From contig CAZDQV010000001.1 of assembly GCA_964507795.1 (NCBI GenBank), positions 1 through 64,000 of the forward strand: DNA of 64,000 nucleotides, written 5' to 3'. Positions 17,740 through 27,023 of the stretch are shown here, in pieces; positions within the stretch are counted from its first letter, which is position 1; every line of letters begins with the position of its first letter. The DNA is from UMGS973 sp964507795 (GTDB taxonomy: Bacteria > Bacillota > Clostridia > Peptostreptococcales > Anaerovoracaceae). Both the position numbers and the translations under genes were made by a program. The notes below the pieces were generated by a model. The model was not told the DNA's origin and did no database searches. It saw only the letters and a list, made by a program, of their open reading frames with translations.

Positions 17740-18676
17740 ACTTAAGCCCAAAAAAGTCCTGCTGTTTTACAATCCGTTTTCGGGAAACGGAATGTTCAAA
17801 AACAATCTGGATCATATTATCGAAAGATATCAGAAGGAAGGATTTATTGTAATGCCCGTCAGAGCCGAAAAAGGCAAAATATTAAATGCTCTGCTGCCTG
17901 AAATAAATCAGGATGAATACAGACAGGTTATCGTTGCAGGCGGTGACGGCACTATCAACATATGTGTCAATGCACTTCTCAAAAATGACATAGATTTGCC
18001 TATCGCAATATTTCCTTCAGGCACAGCTAACGACTTTGCATCATATTTTGAAATGCCAGATACGATAGATGCCATGATAGATGTGGCACTGGGAGAATAT
18101 CAGGTGCCTGTTGATGTGGGCATTGTAAATGGCAAGTATTTCATCAATGTTGCCGCTATGGGCAATATGGTTGACGTGAGTCAAAAAACAGACCCTGTAC
18201 TCAAGAACACATTGGGAAGATTTGCATATTATCTCAAAGGTGCATCAGAAGTTACAGAGTTAAAGCCGATAAATGTAAAGCTGACTACACCTGAGAATGT
18301 CTATGAAGAAGAGATGTTCTTCATGATAGTAATGAATGGCACTTCTGCGGGAGGATTCAAAAACGTATCACCTGACAGTGAGATAAATGATGGACTGTTA
18401 AATGTGATACTGTTTCGCAAAATGCCTATACTTGAGATGGTTCCTCTCGGAATCAAAGTACTTCAGGGCGTACATCTTGAAGACCACAGAGTATTGACAT
18501 TCAAGACAGACAGACTTCTGATAGAGTCTGATATGGATATACCTACGGATGTTGACGGAGAGCATGGCGAAAAACTCCCTCTTGAGTTTTCGGTGCTCCG
18601 CGACAAAATCAGGGTATTTGTAACCAAATCGGAGCGTGACTATTATGAAAGATTTAAGAATAGCAGTAACGGATGA
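17732..18676 (+). CDS. YegS/diacylglycerol-kinase-family lipid kinase
   Basis: The 314-residue protein has the catalytic-domain hallmark VAGGDGTIN and the second motif FPSGTANDFA, and probably phosphorylates a membrane lipid. AAGGAGG at 17715-17721 could serve TTG 17726 (4-nt spacing) or ATG 17732 (10 nt); I chose ATG. It overlaps the end of folC by 8 nt and belongs to the valS-folC operon. Substrates in this family include diacylglycerol and undecaprenol; which one applies is not readable. Confidence 0.88.
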   Translation: MSELKPKKVLLFYNPFSGNGMFKNNLDHIIERYQKEGFIVMPVRAEKGKILNALLPEINQDEYRQVIVAGGDGTINICVNALLKNDIDLPIAIFPSGTANDFASYFEMPDTIDAMIDVALGEYQVPVDVGIVNGKYFINVAAMGNMVDVSQKTDPVLKNTLGRFAYYLKGASEVTELKPINVKLTTPENVYEEEMFFMIVMNGTSAGGFKNVSPDSEINDGLLNVILFRKMPILEMVPLGIKVLQGVHLEDHRVLTFKTDRLLIESDMDIPTDVDGEHGEKLPLEFSVLRDKIRVFVTKSERDYYERFKNSSNG

Positions 18677-19088
18677 CTATAATCAGCTTGTGCCCATGTT
18701 TATGGCAAACAGGCTTGAATTCAGCGAGGACGAGCCTATACCGACAGATATTGTGAAGTGCTGGCATCTTACAGACGAGCAGGGTTGCCTGCAGGGAGGC
18801 GCAGTGCTTGCCCTTCGTGAGGGACAGTTCATTGTTGACGGTATAGCAGTAAATGAGCCTTATCGCAAAACAGGAGCAGGCAGGAAACTTCTTGACTGTA
18901 TTATAGCCGAGACATCATCAAGAGGAGGCAGCAGCATATTTCTTGTTGCCAGAGCGCCGGGATTTTTCAGCAAATCAGGCTTTGTCACCATCAGTAGAGA
19001 TGAAGCACCTCAATTCTTTGAATGCTTTACCTGTCCACAGTACGGGACAGAGTGCAGACCTGAGGTTATGAGGCTTGACGTTAAATAG
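18645..19088 (+). CDS. GNAT-family N-acetyltransferase
   Basis: This 147-residue acyl-CoA-dependent transferase has the GNAT core: a strand FIVDGIAVNEPYRKTGAGRKLLDCII that contains the CoA-binding R/Q-x-x-G-x-G/A loop (RKTGAG), then SSIFLVARAPGFFSKSGF. ATG 18645 is chosen because it has a GGAG upstream; GTG 18636 is also in frame. It overlaps the lipid kinase by 32 nt. The substrate is unknown. A pair of Cys near the C-terminus (CFTCPQYGTEC) is unusual. Confidence 0.83.
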   Translation: MKDLRIAVTDDYNQLVPMFMANRLEFSEDEPIPTDIVKCWHLTDEQGCLQGGAVLALREGQFIVDGIAVNEPYRKTGAGRKLLDCIIAETSSRGGSSIFLVARAPGFFSKSGFVTISRDEAPQFFECFTCPQYGTECRPEVMRLDVK

Positions 19089-19106
19089 AATAAATGATTT
19101 GACGGC

Positions 19107-19135
19107 TTGAAAAACTGTGTTTTCTAATCTATAAT
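19107..19135 (+). promoter_or_regulatory. Promoter of glyA
   Basis: TTGAAA (19107-19112), a 17-bp spacer and a perfect TATAAT (19130-19135). Confidence 0.72.
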
Positions 19136-19164
19136 TCTATTAATGACAAAGAAAGGGACGCAGC

Positions 19165-19224
19165 ATGAAACTGCGTGGTAAAAACTATGTATTCCATCGA
19201 AGAAATAAGAAAAACAGACAGTGA
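19165..19224 (+). CDS. Possible 19-codon upstream reading frame overlapping glyA
   Basis: ATG 19165 sits 6 nt after GAAAGGGA, a better ribosome site than the one before glyA. It encodes MKLRGKNYVFHRRNKKNRQ and ends in TGA at 19222-19224, within glyA in another frame. It could tune glyA translation. Alternatively it is a chance frame. Confidence 0.3.
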   Translation: MKLRGKNYVFHRRNKKNRQ

Positions 19225-20425
19225 AATAGCATCAGCCATAGAAGCTGAGATTGCAAGACAGAACTCACATATCGAGCTTATAGCTTCAGAAAACTGGGTA
19301 AGCAAGGCTGTTATGGCAGCAATGGGATCCCCGTTTACAAACAAATATGCCGAAGGATATCCCGGCAAGAGATACTATGGTGGCTGTGAGTGCGTTGATA
19401 TTGCAGAGAATCTGGCAATAGAGAGAGCAAAACAGCTCTTTGGCTGTGAATATGTCAATGTGCAGCCTCATTCCGGTGCACAGGCCAATATGGCAGTATT
19501 TTTTGCAGTATTAAAACCGGGAGATACATTCATGGGTATGAATCTTTCGGATGGCGGACATCTTTCCCACGGAAGCAAGGTTAATATGTCCGGCAAATAC
19601 TTCAATGCTGTTTTTTATGGCGTTGACGAAAACGGATTTATAGATTACGAACAGGTACGCAAGACTGCTCTCGAATGTAAGCCTAAGATGATAGTATGCG
19701 GTGCGAGTGCATATTGCAGAGCTATTGACTTCAAAAAACTCAGAGAAATCGCAGATGAAGTTGGAGCATATCTGATGGCGGATATTGCGCATATTGCAGG
19801 GCTGGTTGCTACAGGACTTCATCAGAGCCCGATTGAATATGCACATATAACTACGACTACTACACACAAGACCCTGAGAGGCCCAAGAGGCGGTATGATT
19901 ATGAGCAGTCAGGCTGTTGCTGATGAGCTTAAACTTAACAAAGCAGTATTCCCAGGAATACAGGGCGGCCCTCTGATGCATGTTATAGCTGCAAAAGCTG
20001 TATGCCTCAAAGAAGCATTGCAGCCGGAGTTCAAAACATATCAGCAGAATGTTGTTGCCAATGCCAAGGCATTGAGTGAAGGCCTTATCAGAAGAGGCAT
20101 ATCAATAGTATCAGGAGGAACTGATAATCATCTGATGCTGGTTGATTTGACAAGCGTAGGCATCACAGGCAAAGAGATGGAAGCTCTCCTTGAAGAAGCA
20201 AACATCACATGCAACAAAAACACTATTCCAAATGATCCGCAGTCACCTAATGTGACAAGTGGTGTCAGACTTGGAACTGCTGCTGTAACTTCAAGAGGCA
20301 TGAACACAGAGGATATGGATAGACTCGCAGAGGCAATTTCACTTGTAATCAAAGATGCGGGCAGCAGAGAAAAAGCAAAGCAGATAGTTGCAGAGCTTAC
20401 AGCAAAATATCCGCTTAATGCATAG
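19187..20425 (+). CDS. glyA: Serine hydroxymethyltransferase
   Basis: It interconverts serine and glycine with tetrahydrofolate and supplies one-carbon units. The 412-residue PLP enzyme starts YSIEEIRKTDSEI as in the family and has IELIASENWVSKAV, HSGAQANMAV, and the PLP lysine in TTTTHKTLRGPRGG. I prefer ATG 19187 by family length; GTG 19175 would add four residues. Its folate substrate links it to the nearby folC. Confidence 0.96.
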   Translation: MYSIEEIRKTDSEIASAIEAEIARQNSHIELIASENWVSKAVMAAMGSPFTNKYAEGYPGKRYYGGCECVDIAENLAIERAKQLFGCEYVNVQPHSGAQANMAVFFAVLKPGDTFMGMNLSDGGHLSHGSKVNMSGKYFNAVFYGVDENGFIDYEQVRKTALECKPKMIVCGASAYCRAIDFKKLREIADEVGAYLMADIAHIAGLVATGLHQSPIEYAHITTTTTHKTLRGPRGGMIMSSQAVADELKLNKAVFPGIQGGPLMHVIAAKAVCLKEALQPEFKTYQQNVVANAKALSEGLIRRGISIVSGGTDNHLMLVDLTSVGITGKEMEALLEEANITCNKNTIPNDPQSPNVTSGVRLGTAAVTSRGMNTEDMDRLAEAISLVIKDAGSREKAKQIVAELTAKYPLNA

Positions 20426-20449
20426 TGGCAGATTCAAAACAAAATATCA

Positions 20450-20500
20450 AAAGGGGCTGTCGCATCAATGACTGTGGTTGTGGTGCGGTAAGCCCTTTTG
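20450..20500 (+). terminator. Terminator after glyA
   Basis: AAAAGGGGCT pairs with AGCCCTTTT, with CGCA/TGCG inside, followed by T-rich sequence. It lies between convergent genes and could act both ways. Confidence 0.75.
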
Positions 20501-20501
20501 T

Positions 20502-20552
20502 CATGTCCCGGATGCACACCAAAAAGCACCGGGAAAATACCGGTGCCGGGAC
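20502..20552. terminator. Second strong hairpin between glyA and the HPt gene
   Basis: TGTCCCGG pairs with CCGGGACA around a smaller inner stem (CACCGG/CCGGTG). There is no clear T-run on the plus strand. It may help terminate the converging transcripts. Confidence 0.45.
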
Positions 20553-20579
20553 AATCTGTATTGTTTTGAAAGTGTGAAA

Positions 20580-20942
20580 TCATTCGCCTATGTGAAACTC
20601 GTTCATTGCCTCAAGAACGTGCATATATTCCTTTTCAAGGGCAGGGAAGCTCTGCTTTGCGGCTTCGAGGTTCTCTTCACGCAGCAGCTCAGTTGTATCT
20701 CTTGCCTGTTCAAAAAGATTCTGAAGGCCGAGATTTGCACACAGTCCTTTGAGTGTATGTGCCTCACGAAATGCGTCCTTTACTGCTCCGCTTTCGAGAG
20801 CATCCCGCAGTCTGCTGAAGCTTTCGTCGGATTTGAATTTTGCAAGAAAACGCTCAACAAGTGCAGAAGCTCCGCCAAGGCGTGCTAATACTTCCTGCAA
20901 ATCTGATCCTACTGATGTATAGAAATTTTTAAGATGTTCCAT
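20580..20942 (-). CDS. Stand-alone histidine phosphotransfer (HPt) protein
   Basis: A 120-residue helical protein with the HPt site AHTLKGLCANLGL; the phospho-accepting His is residue 62. HPt proteins carry phosphate between hybrid kinases and final response regulators. I chose ATG 20942 because GGAGGGAG precedes it. Two nearby hybrid kinases (23078 and 27024) end in receiver domains and have no HPt of their own, so this is their likely relay partner. Confidence 0.88.
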   Translation of the reverse strand: MEHLKNFYTSVGSDLQEVLARLGGASALVERFLAKFKSDESFSRLRDALESGAVKDAFREAHTLKGLCANLGLQNLFEQARDTTELLREENLEAAKQSFPALEKEYMHVLEAMNEFHIGE

Positions 20943-20965
20943 AAGTCTCCCTCCTTGTTTATACA

Positions 20966-20995
20966 ATTATGCCACTTAAATGGCCGGCCTGTCAA
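20966..20995 (-). promoter_or_regulatory. Promoter of the HPt gene
   Basis: On the minus strand, TTGACA (20990-20995), an 18-bp spacer and CATAAT (20966-20971). The spacer contains the palindrome GGCCGGCC. Confidence 0.68.
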
Positions 20996-21068
20996 CCGCA
21001 ACATCAGCATTGGGATAAAAATATCCGGGACAAGGTGTTTTTTGTTTTATTTTTGACAATTCGATATA

Positions 21069-21097
21069 TTGTAAAATTCAGAATTATAGTGTACAAT
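21069..21097 (+). promoter_or_regulatory. Promoter of the solute-binding lipoprotein gene
   Basis: TTGTAA (21069-21074), a 17-bp spacer and TACAAT (21092-21097), leaving an untranslated leader of about 165 nt. The intergenic stretch 20943-21266 holds only these divergent promoters. Confidence 0.6.
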
Positions 21098-21266
21098 GTA
21101 TTCGGTGCACTCTGCATATATGCTTATTATACTGCAGATGCTGACACTACAATATTCTATTTATTTCTAATGAAATTGCAGCAAAGCATCCGGTATCAGT
21201 AGGCTACTACAGCTATATGCAGACATATACACAAGATGCCGCTGCAGATTGTGGGAGGACGTTATT

Positions 21267-23072
21267 ATGAAAAAAAAGCATATCCTTGCTTTAGTGCTTG
21301 TGCTTGCTATGGTGGTAAGCATGCTGCCGGGCTGTTCAGGCAGCAAAGAGCATGAAGCTATTACTATTATGGATGCTCAGCGCGATTACAGCGGACTTAT
21401 CGAACTGGTGCACGAAAAATATCCGGAAATCAACATCGAAGTCATACCGTATCGCGGCGGCAACAGGTCTGCATATATGAAGCAGCAGCTTGAAACAGGC
21501 AGCATTCCGGATATCTACTCTTCTACCCAGGCATGGGACTCAGATATTCAAAAAGAATACCTCATAGACTTATCAAACTATGAGGTTGCAGAACGCTATT
21601 CTCCTGCACGTCTTGAAGATTATACAGTAGACGGGAGTCTCTATCTGCTTCCTTATGACTACAATATCACAGGAATTATATGCAATCAGTCGCTTCTTAA
21701 GCGCAATGACATAGAGGTTCCGACAAGCTTTGCGCAGCTTCGCGACGAAACAGTGCCGGCTCTCAAGACCAAAGGCATCAAGGTTTCAAATTCACTGCTT
21801 GACCTGCCGGGATCGGCGTTCCAATATTTCTTTAATATAAATTCGACGGAATTTATCAATACAGTTGACGGTAAATCATGGTGCAATTCATTCAGCGATA
21901 CAGACACCGATACATTTGCAAGTGATGACGAAGGTCTTGCTGCATGTGCTGAGTATTTCCAGCAGTGGATTGACTGCGGGATGCTTGTAGCTGACAAAGA
22001 AAGCGAAACCTACAATGGCGTCCTTGAGGATTTCACAGCAGGCAATACAGCATTTCTTGTAGGCACTGTGCAGAGATTTACTCAGAATGAAGACGGTACA
22101 GGCGATCAGTACTGCCTGCTTCCGTTCCTTTCCGAAGACGGCAGCCAGAACACTTATGGTGTTACACCTGGATGTTTCTATGGACTCAGCAAAGAACTTG
22201 AAAAATCAGGCAACAAACAAAAACTTGAAGATGCACTTCATGTGCTTGAAGTTATTTCGAGCAACGAAGGATATCTGGCAATACACGGCGAAGTATCAAC
22301 CAATATGTGCTCTATCACAGACTTTGAGGTCAATGAGGATTCACCATACAAAGAAGCACTTGAAGCTGTAAGCAAAGGCCATTCGATGAATATGATATAC
22401 ACAGGATGGGATGCTTATCTGGTACCGTTTGGTGAAGCCGTGCATGATTGGATCAAAGGCAAAGGCAGTGCCGAGGAAGCATTCAAGATTCTTGATGATA
22501 CCAAACGCAACATTCAAAAAGAAGGCGTGAAGACTTATGCAACTGTCACAGAGGAGCTTGATACGGTACAGGCGGCTCAGCTTTCGGGGCAGATGTTTAT
22601 GGATGCCTCAGGTGCCGATGCGGCTCTGATATCATACAATGTATACAGTCCGGATGTACATGCTCTGATGGAAAACAGTGCGGGAGCCAATGGCACAATC
22701 CTCACAGGCGATATGACTGAGGAATATATCACAATATTCCTGCCTACAAGCTGGTATGGTACAATCCAGACTATAGAGCTCAAAGGCAGCGAACTCAAAG
22801 CAAGAGCTGCCGAAGGCTGCGATACGAGAGGCACAGGATTCAAATACCCGTATGTGCTTATGACAGCTGATGGTGAGGATATCTCAGATGATGAGACATA
22901 TACAGTTGTAGTATGCGGAGTTAATGCGGATGAAGCAGAAACTCTCGAAATTACAGATACAGGCATAGTGGGGCTTGACGCTGCCAAAGAGTATCTCCTT
23001 AAAGTAAAAGAAGTATCAACCAAAACATTAGACGAATCACTTGTAAAGGAAATAGAAACTGAAGAAGAATAA
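21267..23072 (+). CDS. Solute-binding lipoprotein fused to a 5'-nucleotidase C-terminal-like domain
   Basis: This 601-residue protein begins with a lipoprotein signal (hydrophobic run to LPGC, then SGSKEHE), so it is anchored outside the membrane. Residues about 35-400 resemble family-1 extracellular sugar-binding proteins (IPDIYSSTQAWDSD, TAFLVGTVQRF, PYKEALEAVSKG). Residues about 420-590 resemble the C-terminal domain of 5'-nucleotidases (GADAALISYN, GTILTGDMTEE, LKGSELKARAAEG, DDETYTVVVCG). ATG 21267 follows GGGAGGA. No permease genes follow; a hybrid kinase starts 6 nt after its stop, so the protein may act as a sensor rather than a transporter. Confidence 0.82.
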   Translation: MKKKHILALVLVLAMVVSMLPGCSGSKEHEAITIMDAQRDYSGLIELVHEKYPEINIEVIPYRGGNRSAYMKQQLETGSIPDIYSSTQAWDSDIQKEYLIDLSNYEVAERYSPARLEDYTVDGSLYLLPYDYNITGIICNQSLLKRNDIEVPTSFAQLRDETVPALKTKGIKVSNSLLDLPGSAFQYFFNINSTEFINTVDGKSWCNSFSDTDTDTFASDDEGLAACAEYFQQWIDCGMLVADKESETYNGVLEDFTAGNTAFLVGTVQRFTQNEDGTGDQYCLLPFLSEDGSQNTYGVTPGCFYGLSKELEKSGNKQKLEDALHVLEVISSNEGYLAIHGEVSTNMCSITDFEVNEDSPYKEALEAVSKGHSMNMIYTGWDAYLVPFGEAVHDWIKGKGSAEEAFKILDDTKRNIQKEGVKTYATVTEELDTVQAAQLSGQMFMDASGADAALISYNVYSPDVHALMENSAGANGTILTGDMTEEYITIFLPTSWYGTIQTIELKGSELKARAAEGCDTRGTGFKYPYVLMTADGEDISDDETYTVVVCGVNADEAETLEITDTGIVGLDAAKEYLLKVKEVSTKTLDESLVKEIETEEE

Positions 23073-23077
23073 GCAAT

Positions 23078-25732
23078 ATGAAAAACCCTTTGAGTAATGT
23101 GCAGTTAAAAACACAGTGGATTATCCTTATAATCGCTGTCATATTGGCAATAATAGTCGGCTGCGGCAAGTATCTTGATATTTATACGGATCAGCAGATT
23201 TACAAAGAGTCTGTATCCCAGCTCAAAGAAGTCAGCAATCATCTGCTCGAAAAGCTTGATGTGCAGCTTGAAATGCAATGGGATTATCTGAGCAAGGTTG
23301 ACAGTGCATGCGCAGAGTCTGATTCTATGACAGAAGAAGAAGTCTGCAAAATACTTGCTCATTATGAGAGCCACCTTGCCCCTACAGGCAAAGAAATGAA
23401 GTTTCGCCTGATAGACTCTGAAGGATACTATTATACAAGCGAGGGAAGACAGGGCTCGTGGACAGGACTTGACAAGCTCAGTGACCAGGACAAGCAGTCT
23501 TTCCTCATAGCCAATTGGCTTGACAACGAAAACTATATGGCATTTGTCATCAAAATAGGGCAGCCACTGACTGTGAATGGTCATGAGATTACGCATGTTG
23601 TTCTTTTGCGCAGTATGGAGGATATGAAACCGTTCTTTCAGATGAGTGCCTTTAACAACAAAAATATTGCACTTATCGTAGATGCTTCCGGTACGATTCT
23701 GTCTGAGACAGGAGAAATCGAAGGCGTTGACATTACCGGCAGGAATGTATTCCACAAGATGGAAGACTGGGATTTCCCTCATGCTGACAGCTCTGCAGCG
23801 TTTCTTAAAGAAGGCAGGCGAGGAGATACGATATGTACAGACGTTAATATAGACAATCAGGGATGTTATGTGGTGTACAACCGCTTGCCTGACTACGTAT
23901 GGGGCGTGATGCTGCTGGTATCCAAAGACGATGTTGCAGTCAGCACCGCGCAAATGGTATCCTCGCTCTTGAAACTGTTCCTTGTAATTGGCATATTGCT
24001 TCTTGCGACAACAGTTGCAGCTGTATTCTTTGTCATGAGGCTGCAAAGAAACAAAAAACTTCTGATAATAGAAGAACAGAACACAAAAGTAATGGAAGAT
24101 GCAAACCGCAAACTTCAGATATTGCAAAACGAGACTCAGGAAGCGAGAGAAACGGCCGAAAAAGCCACTATGGCAAAGAGCCAGTTCTTATCTAATATGT
24201 CACATGACATACGTACACCTATGAATGCTATTGTAGGTATTACGGCTCTGATGGAAAGTGATGTGAATGATCCTGACAAACTGACATATTACATCAAAAA
24301 AATCAAACATTCCAGCCAGCATATGCTTGGCCTTATCAACGACATACTGGATATGAGCAAGATAGAATCAGGCGAAGTGGAGCTTAACATTGAATCAGTC
24401 AAACTGGCTGAGCAGGTTGGGCAGGTTGAAAGCATCATCCGCTCTCAGAGCAATGAACGCAACCAGACCCTTATAGTCAGCACAAATGAGCTTACACATG
24501 AATACCTGATCGGAGATACTATACGTTTGCGTCAGGTGCTCCTGAATCTCCTTACAAATGCAGTCAAATATACACAGGAAGGCGGAGAAATCCGTTTTGT
24601 GATTACCGAAAAACCGTGTGACATAGATGACCATGCAACTATCATGTTCTCGGTTATAGACAACGGATATGGTATGAGCGCGGAGTTTCTTGAACATATA
24701 TTTGAACCTTTTGTGCGTGAACAGGATTCTGTTACAAACAAAATACAGGGAACAGGTCTTGGAATGTCTATCACCAAGAGTATCGTGGATCTGATGGGCG
24801 GCAGCATTACAGTGCAAAGTGAACCTGGTAAAGGAAGTCGCTTTGATGTTGTGCTTACAATGCCTGTAGATCAGGAAGCAAGAAGTCTTGCTGATGTTGA
24901 TGATGTGCTCCTCATTTGTGATGAGGATGAGCTTGTACGCAATGTATGCGCTGCTTTCCGTGAGGAGAATGTAGAGCTTCATGTAGCAGCAGGCAGGAAG
25001 CAGGCCTTGGAGCTTCTGCAGCAAAAACCATCTGATGCGATTATTATCTCAGGTAATATATGCGATGAAAATCTTACAGATACGGTAGAGAAGCTGCATG
25101 AAGCAGCAAAAGACGCACTTCTGGTATTCTGCTGTGAATATACATATAGAGAAAACATAAGGCAGATGTTACTTGAGAGCGGAGTAGACGGCCTGATTGC
25201 GCGTCCGTTCTTCTTTGAAAATATGATACTGGCTGTAAACCATGTTCGCAACCAGTCGCAGTCTGTAAAAGACGAAGCTCATTCACCTTTGAGCGGCAAG
25301 CGTTTCCTCTGTGCGGAAGACAATGAATTAAATGCTGAGATTCTTGACGCACTGCTTACACTTCACAATGCGACATGCACCATTTGCCCTACAGGGCTTG
25401 ACATAGTAGAGGCATTTGCTTCTGTAAAACCTGGTGAATATGATGCTATCCTGATGGATGTGCAGATGCCTAAGATGAACGGTATGGATGCAACACGTGC
25501 TATACGAAGCGGCGCAAATCCGCTTGGCAAGGTAATCCCTATTATAGCGATGACAGCCAATGCATTCAGCACTGACATTAAAGACTGTCTGGATGCAGGT
25601 ATGGATGCCCACCTCGCCAAACCTCTTGATATTACTGCACTTGAACGTGTTTTACAGGAAATTACAAGCGGGGGGGGTCTCAGGCTAAGCGCAAATAGCA
25701 AGCTTCGTGAGAGGTGTGCTACTCGTAAATAA
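23078..25732 (+). CDS. Hybrid sensor histidine kinase with two receiver domains
   Basis: This 884-residue membrane kinase has helix 1 at residues about 12-32, an extracytoplasmic sensing region of about 260 residues (dCache-like), helix 2 near 295-320, and a coiled coil. Then come HisKA with SHDIRTPMN (His near 376), an HATPase with GTGLGMSITKSIV, a degenerate receiver (LLICDEDELVRN, no clear phospho-Asp) and an intact receiver (LMDVQMPKMNG, Asp near 793). It follows the solute-binding lipoprotein by 6 nt and probably reads its ligand state. Phosphate would leave through an HPt protein such as the one at 20580. An eight-G run near the 3' end may alter the last residues. Confidence 0.92.
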   Translation: MKNPLSNVQLKTQWIILIIAVILAIIVGCGKYLDIYTDQQIYKESVSQLKEVSNHLLEKLDVQLEMQWDYLSKVDSACAESDSMTEEEVCKILAHYESHLAPTGKEMKFRLIDSEGYYYTSEGRQGSWTGLDKLSDQDKQSFLIANWLDNENYMAFVIKIGQPLTVNGHEITHVVLLRSMEDMKPFFQMSAFNNKNIALIVDASGTILSETGEIEGVDITGRNVFHKMEDWDFPHADSSAAFLKEGRRGDTICTDVNIDNQGCYVVYNRLPDYVWGVMLLVSKDDVAVSTAQMVSSLLKLFLVIGILLLATTVAAVFFVMRLQRNKKLLIIEEQNTKVMEDANRKLQILQNETQEARETAEKATMAKSQFLSNMSHDIRTPMNAIVGITALMESDVNDPDKLTYYIKKIKHSSQHMLGLINDILDMSKIESGEVELNIESVKLAEQVGQVESIIRSQSNERNQTLIVSTNELTHEYLIGDTIRLRQVLLNLLTNAVKYTQEGGEIRFVITEKPCDIDDHATIMFSVIDNGYGMSAEFLEHIFEPFVREQDSVTNKIQGTGLGMSITKSIVDLMGGSITVQSEPGKGSRFDVVLTMPVDQEARSLADVDDVLLICDEDELVRNVCAAFREENVELHVAAGRKQALELLQQKPSDAIIISGNICDENLTDTVEKLHEAAKDALLVFCCEYTYRENIRQMLLESGVDGLIARPFFFENMILAVNHVRNQSQSVKDEAHSPLSGKRFLCAEDNELNAEILDALLTLHNATCTICPTGLDIVEAFASVKPGEYDAILMDVQMPKMNGMDATRAIRSGANPLGKVIPIIAMTANAFSTDIKDCLDAGMDAHLAKPLDITALERVLQEITSGGGLRLSANSKLRERCATRK

Positions 25733-25740
25733 CAAATAAA

Positions 25741-25784
25741 AAAAGCGGGAATGATATGTGATTTGCACACCGTTCCCGCTTTTA
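25741..25784. terminator. Bidirectional terminator between converging signalling genes
   Basis: AGCGGGAA pairs with TTCCCGCT around an inner TGTG/CACA stem, with A-run and T-run on either side. Confidence 0.88.
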
Positions 25785-25841
25785 GATTGTAGAGTTTTTT
25801 GACCTTGTTACAGTAAATTCCCCGATAAAGACACCTTATAT

Positions 25842-26966
25842 TTATGAGCGTATGTGCTCTGTCAGGAGCATTTCATCTAAAATATCTGTAATCTCATATT
25901 GTGAGTCATAATGAGTGTTTTTGTCTATATCTTTGAGCTCATCTGAGATATCCTTGAGTGCCTGGAGCAGCAACGGATTAAATGCGCCGCATTCTCCGTT
26001 TAATATCATATCCAAGGCTTTTTCGTGGGAAAAAGCATCTTTGTAGCAGCGTACACTTGTCAGAGCTTCATAAACATCTGCAAGGGACACCACCTGTGCG
26101 GAGATAGGAATATCATCGCCTGACAGACCGTCAGGATATCCTTTGCCGTCATATTTCTCGTGATGCCAGCGGCATATACTGCGTGCTGTACGGACAAACT
26201 TGCTTGTCTGATCAAGAGCTGCACTGCTTAATATTTTGTCACCTTCGATGGAATGGGTCTTCATAAGCTCCCATTCCTCATCTGTCAGTTTGCCGGGTTT
26301 GTTGAGCACTTCCTCAGGAATCTTGATTTTCCCTATGTCATGCAAAGCAGACAGGGAAGATATGAGGGAAATGTTTGATTTGGTCAGGTTGTAGCGGTTT
26401 GTAATCTCAGACAGTCTGTGAAGCAACAGATTAGTTATAATCTGGACGTTGAGAGTATGTGAACCTGATTCATGATTTCTCAGCTCTATGATGTTACTGA
26501 ATATGTTTATCATTGAGCTGTTGAATTTCTCCCGCTCATATATCTGTTTTTCAACAAGGTGAATGAGTTTTTTTCGGTTCTGATACATCAGAAGCGTGTT
26601 TTCCACTCTCCGCTGTACCACTAAAGCCCGGAATGGCCTGTTGATATAGTCTGTTACGCCAAGCTGATAAGCCTGAGTCATAAATTCAATGCTGTCCTCA
26701 GCTGATATGATGATTACTGGAATTTCTTCAATCCAGTGATTGTCATTCATGACACGCAACACATCAAAGCCATCCATTTCAGGCATATTGAGATCCAAAA
26801 GAATGAGGTCAATGTCTTCATCGGTTTTGAGCATATTGACTGCTTCCGCACCATTGGTTGCAAAGACAAAGTCATATTGATCTCCAAGCATGAGAGCGAG
26901 CATACTCCGGTTCAGTTCGGCATCATCTGCAATCAGTATTTTGTTTTTCTGGTTGGTTGTACTCAT
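25842..26966 (-). CDS. Response regulator with HD-GYP phosphodiesterase domain
   Basis: The 374-residue protein has a receiver (ILIADDAELN, Asp in LLDLNMPEMDG near 57, Lys-like turn INRPF) and an HD-GYP output. The metal/catalytic pair is in SALHDIGKIKIPEE (HD near 210) and the GYP loop in HHEKYDGKGYPDGLSG. HD-GYP enzymes hydrolyse cyclic di-GMP. The switch turn reads NRPF rather than the usual KPF. It follows the hybrid kinase at 27024-28961 on the same strand, spaced by 57 nt, and probably receives its signal. Confidence 0.92.
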   Translation of the reverse strand: MSTTNQKNKILIADDAELNRSMLALMLGDQYDFVFATNGAEAVNMLKTDEDIDLILLDLNMPEMDGFDVLRVMNDNHWIEEIPVIIISAEDSIEFMTQAYQLGVTDYINRPFRALVVQRRVENTLLMYQNRKKLIHLVEKQIYEREKFNSSMINIFSNIIELRNHESGSHTLNVQIITNLLLHRLSEITNRYNLTKSNISLISSLSALHDIGKIKIPEEVLNKPGKLTDEEWELMKTHSIEGDKILSSAALDQTSKFVRTARSICRWHHEKYDGKGYPDGLSGDDIPISAQVVSLADVYEALTSVRCYKDAFSHEKALDMILNGECGAFNPLLLQALKDISDELKDIDKNTHYDSQYEITDILDEMLLTEHIRS

Positions 26967-27023
26967 AATATACTATACCTCACGTGTCATAGCGTTATCG
27001 CTGCTTTTGCAAAAGCTTGTCTG

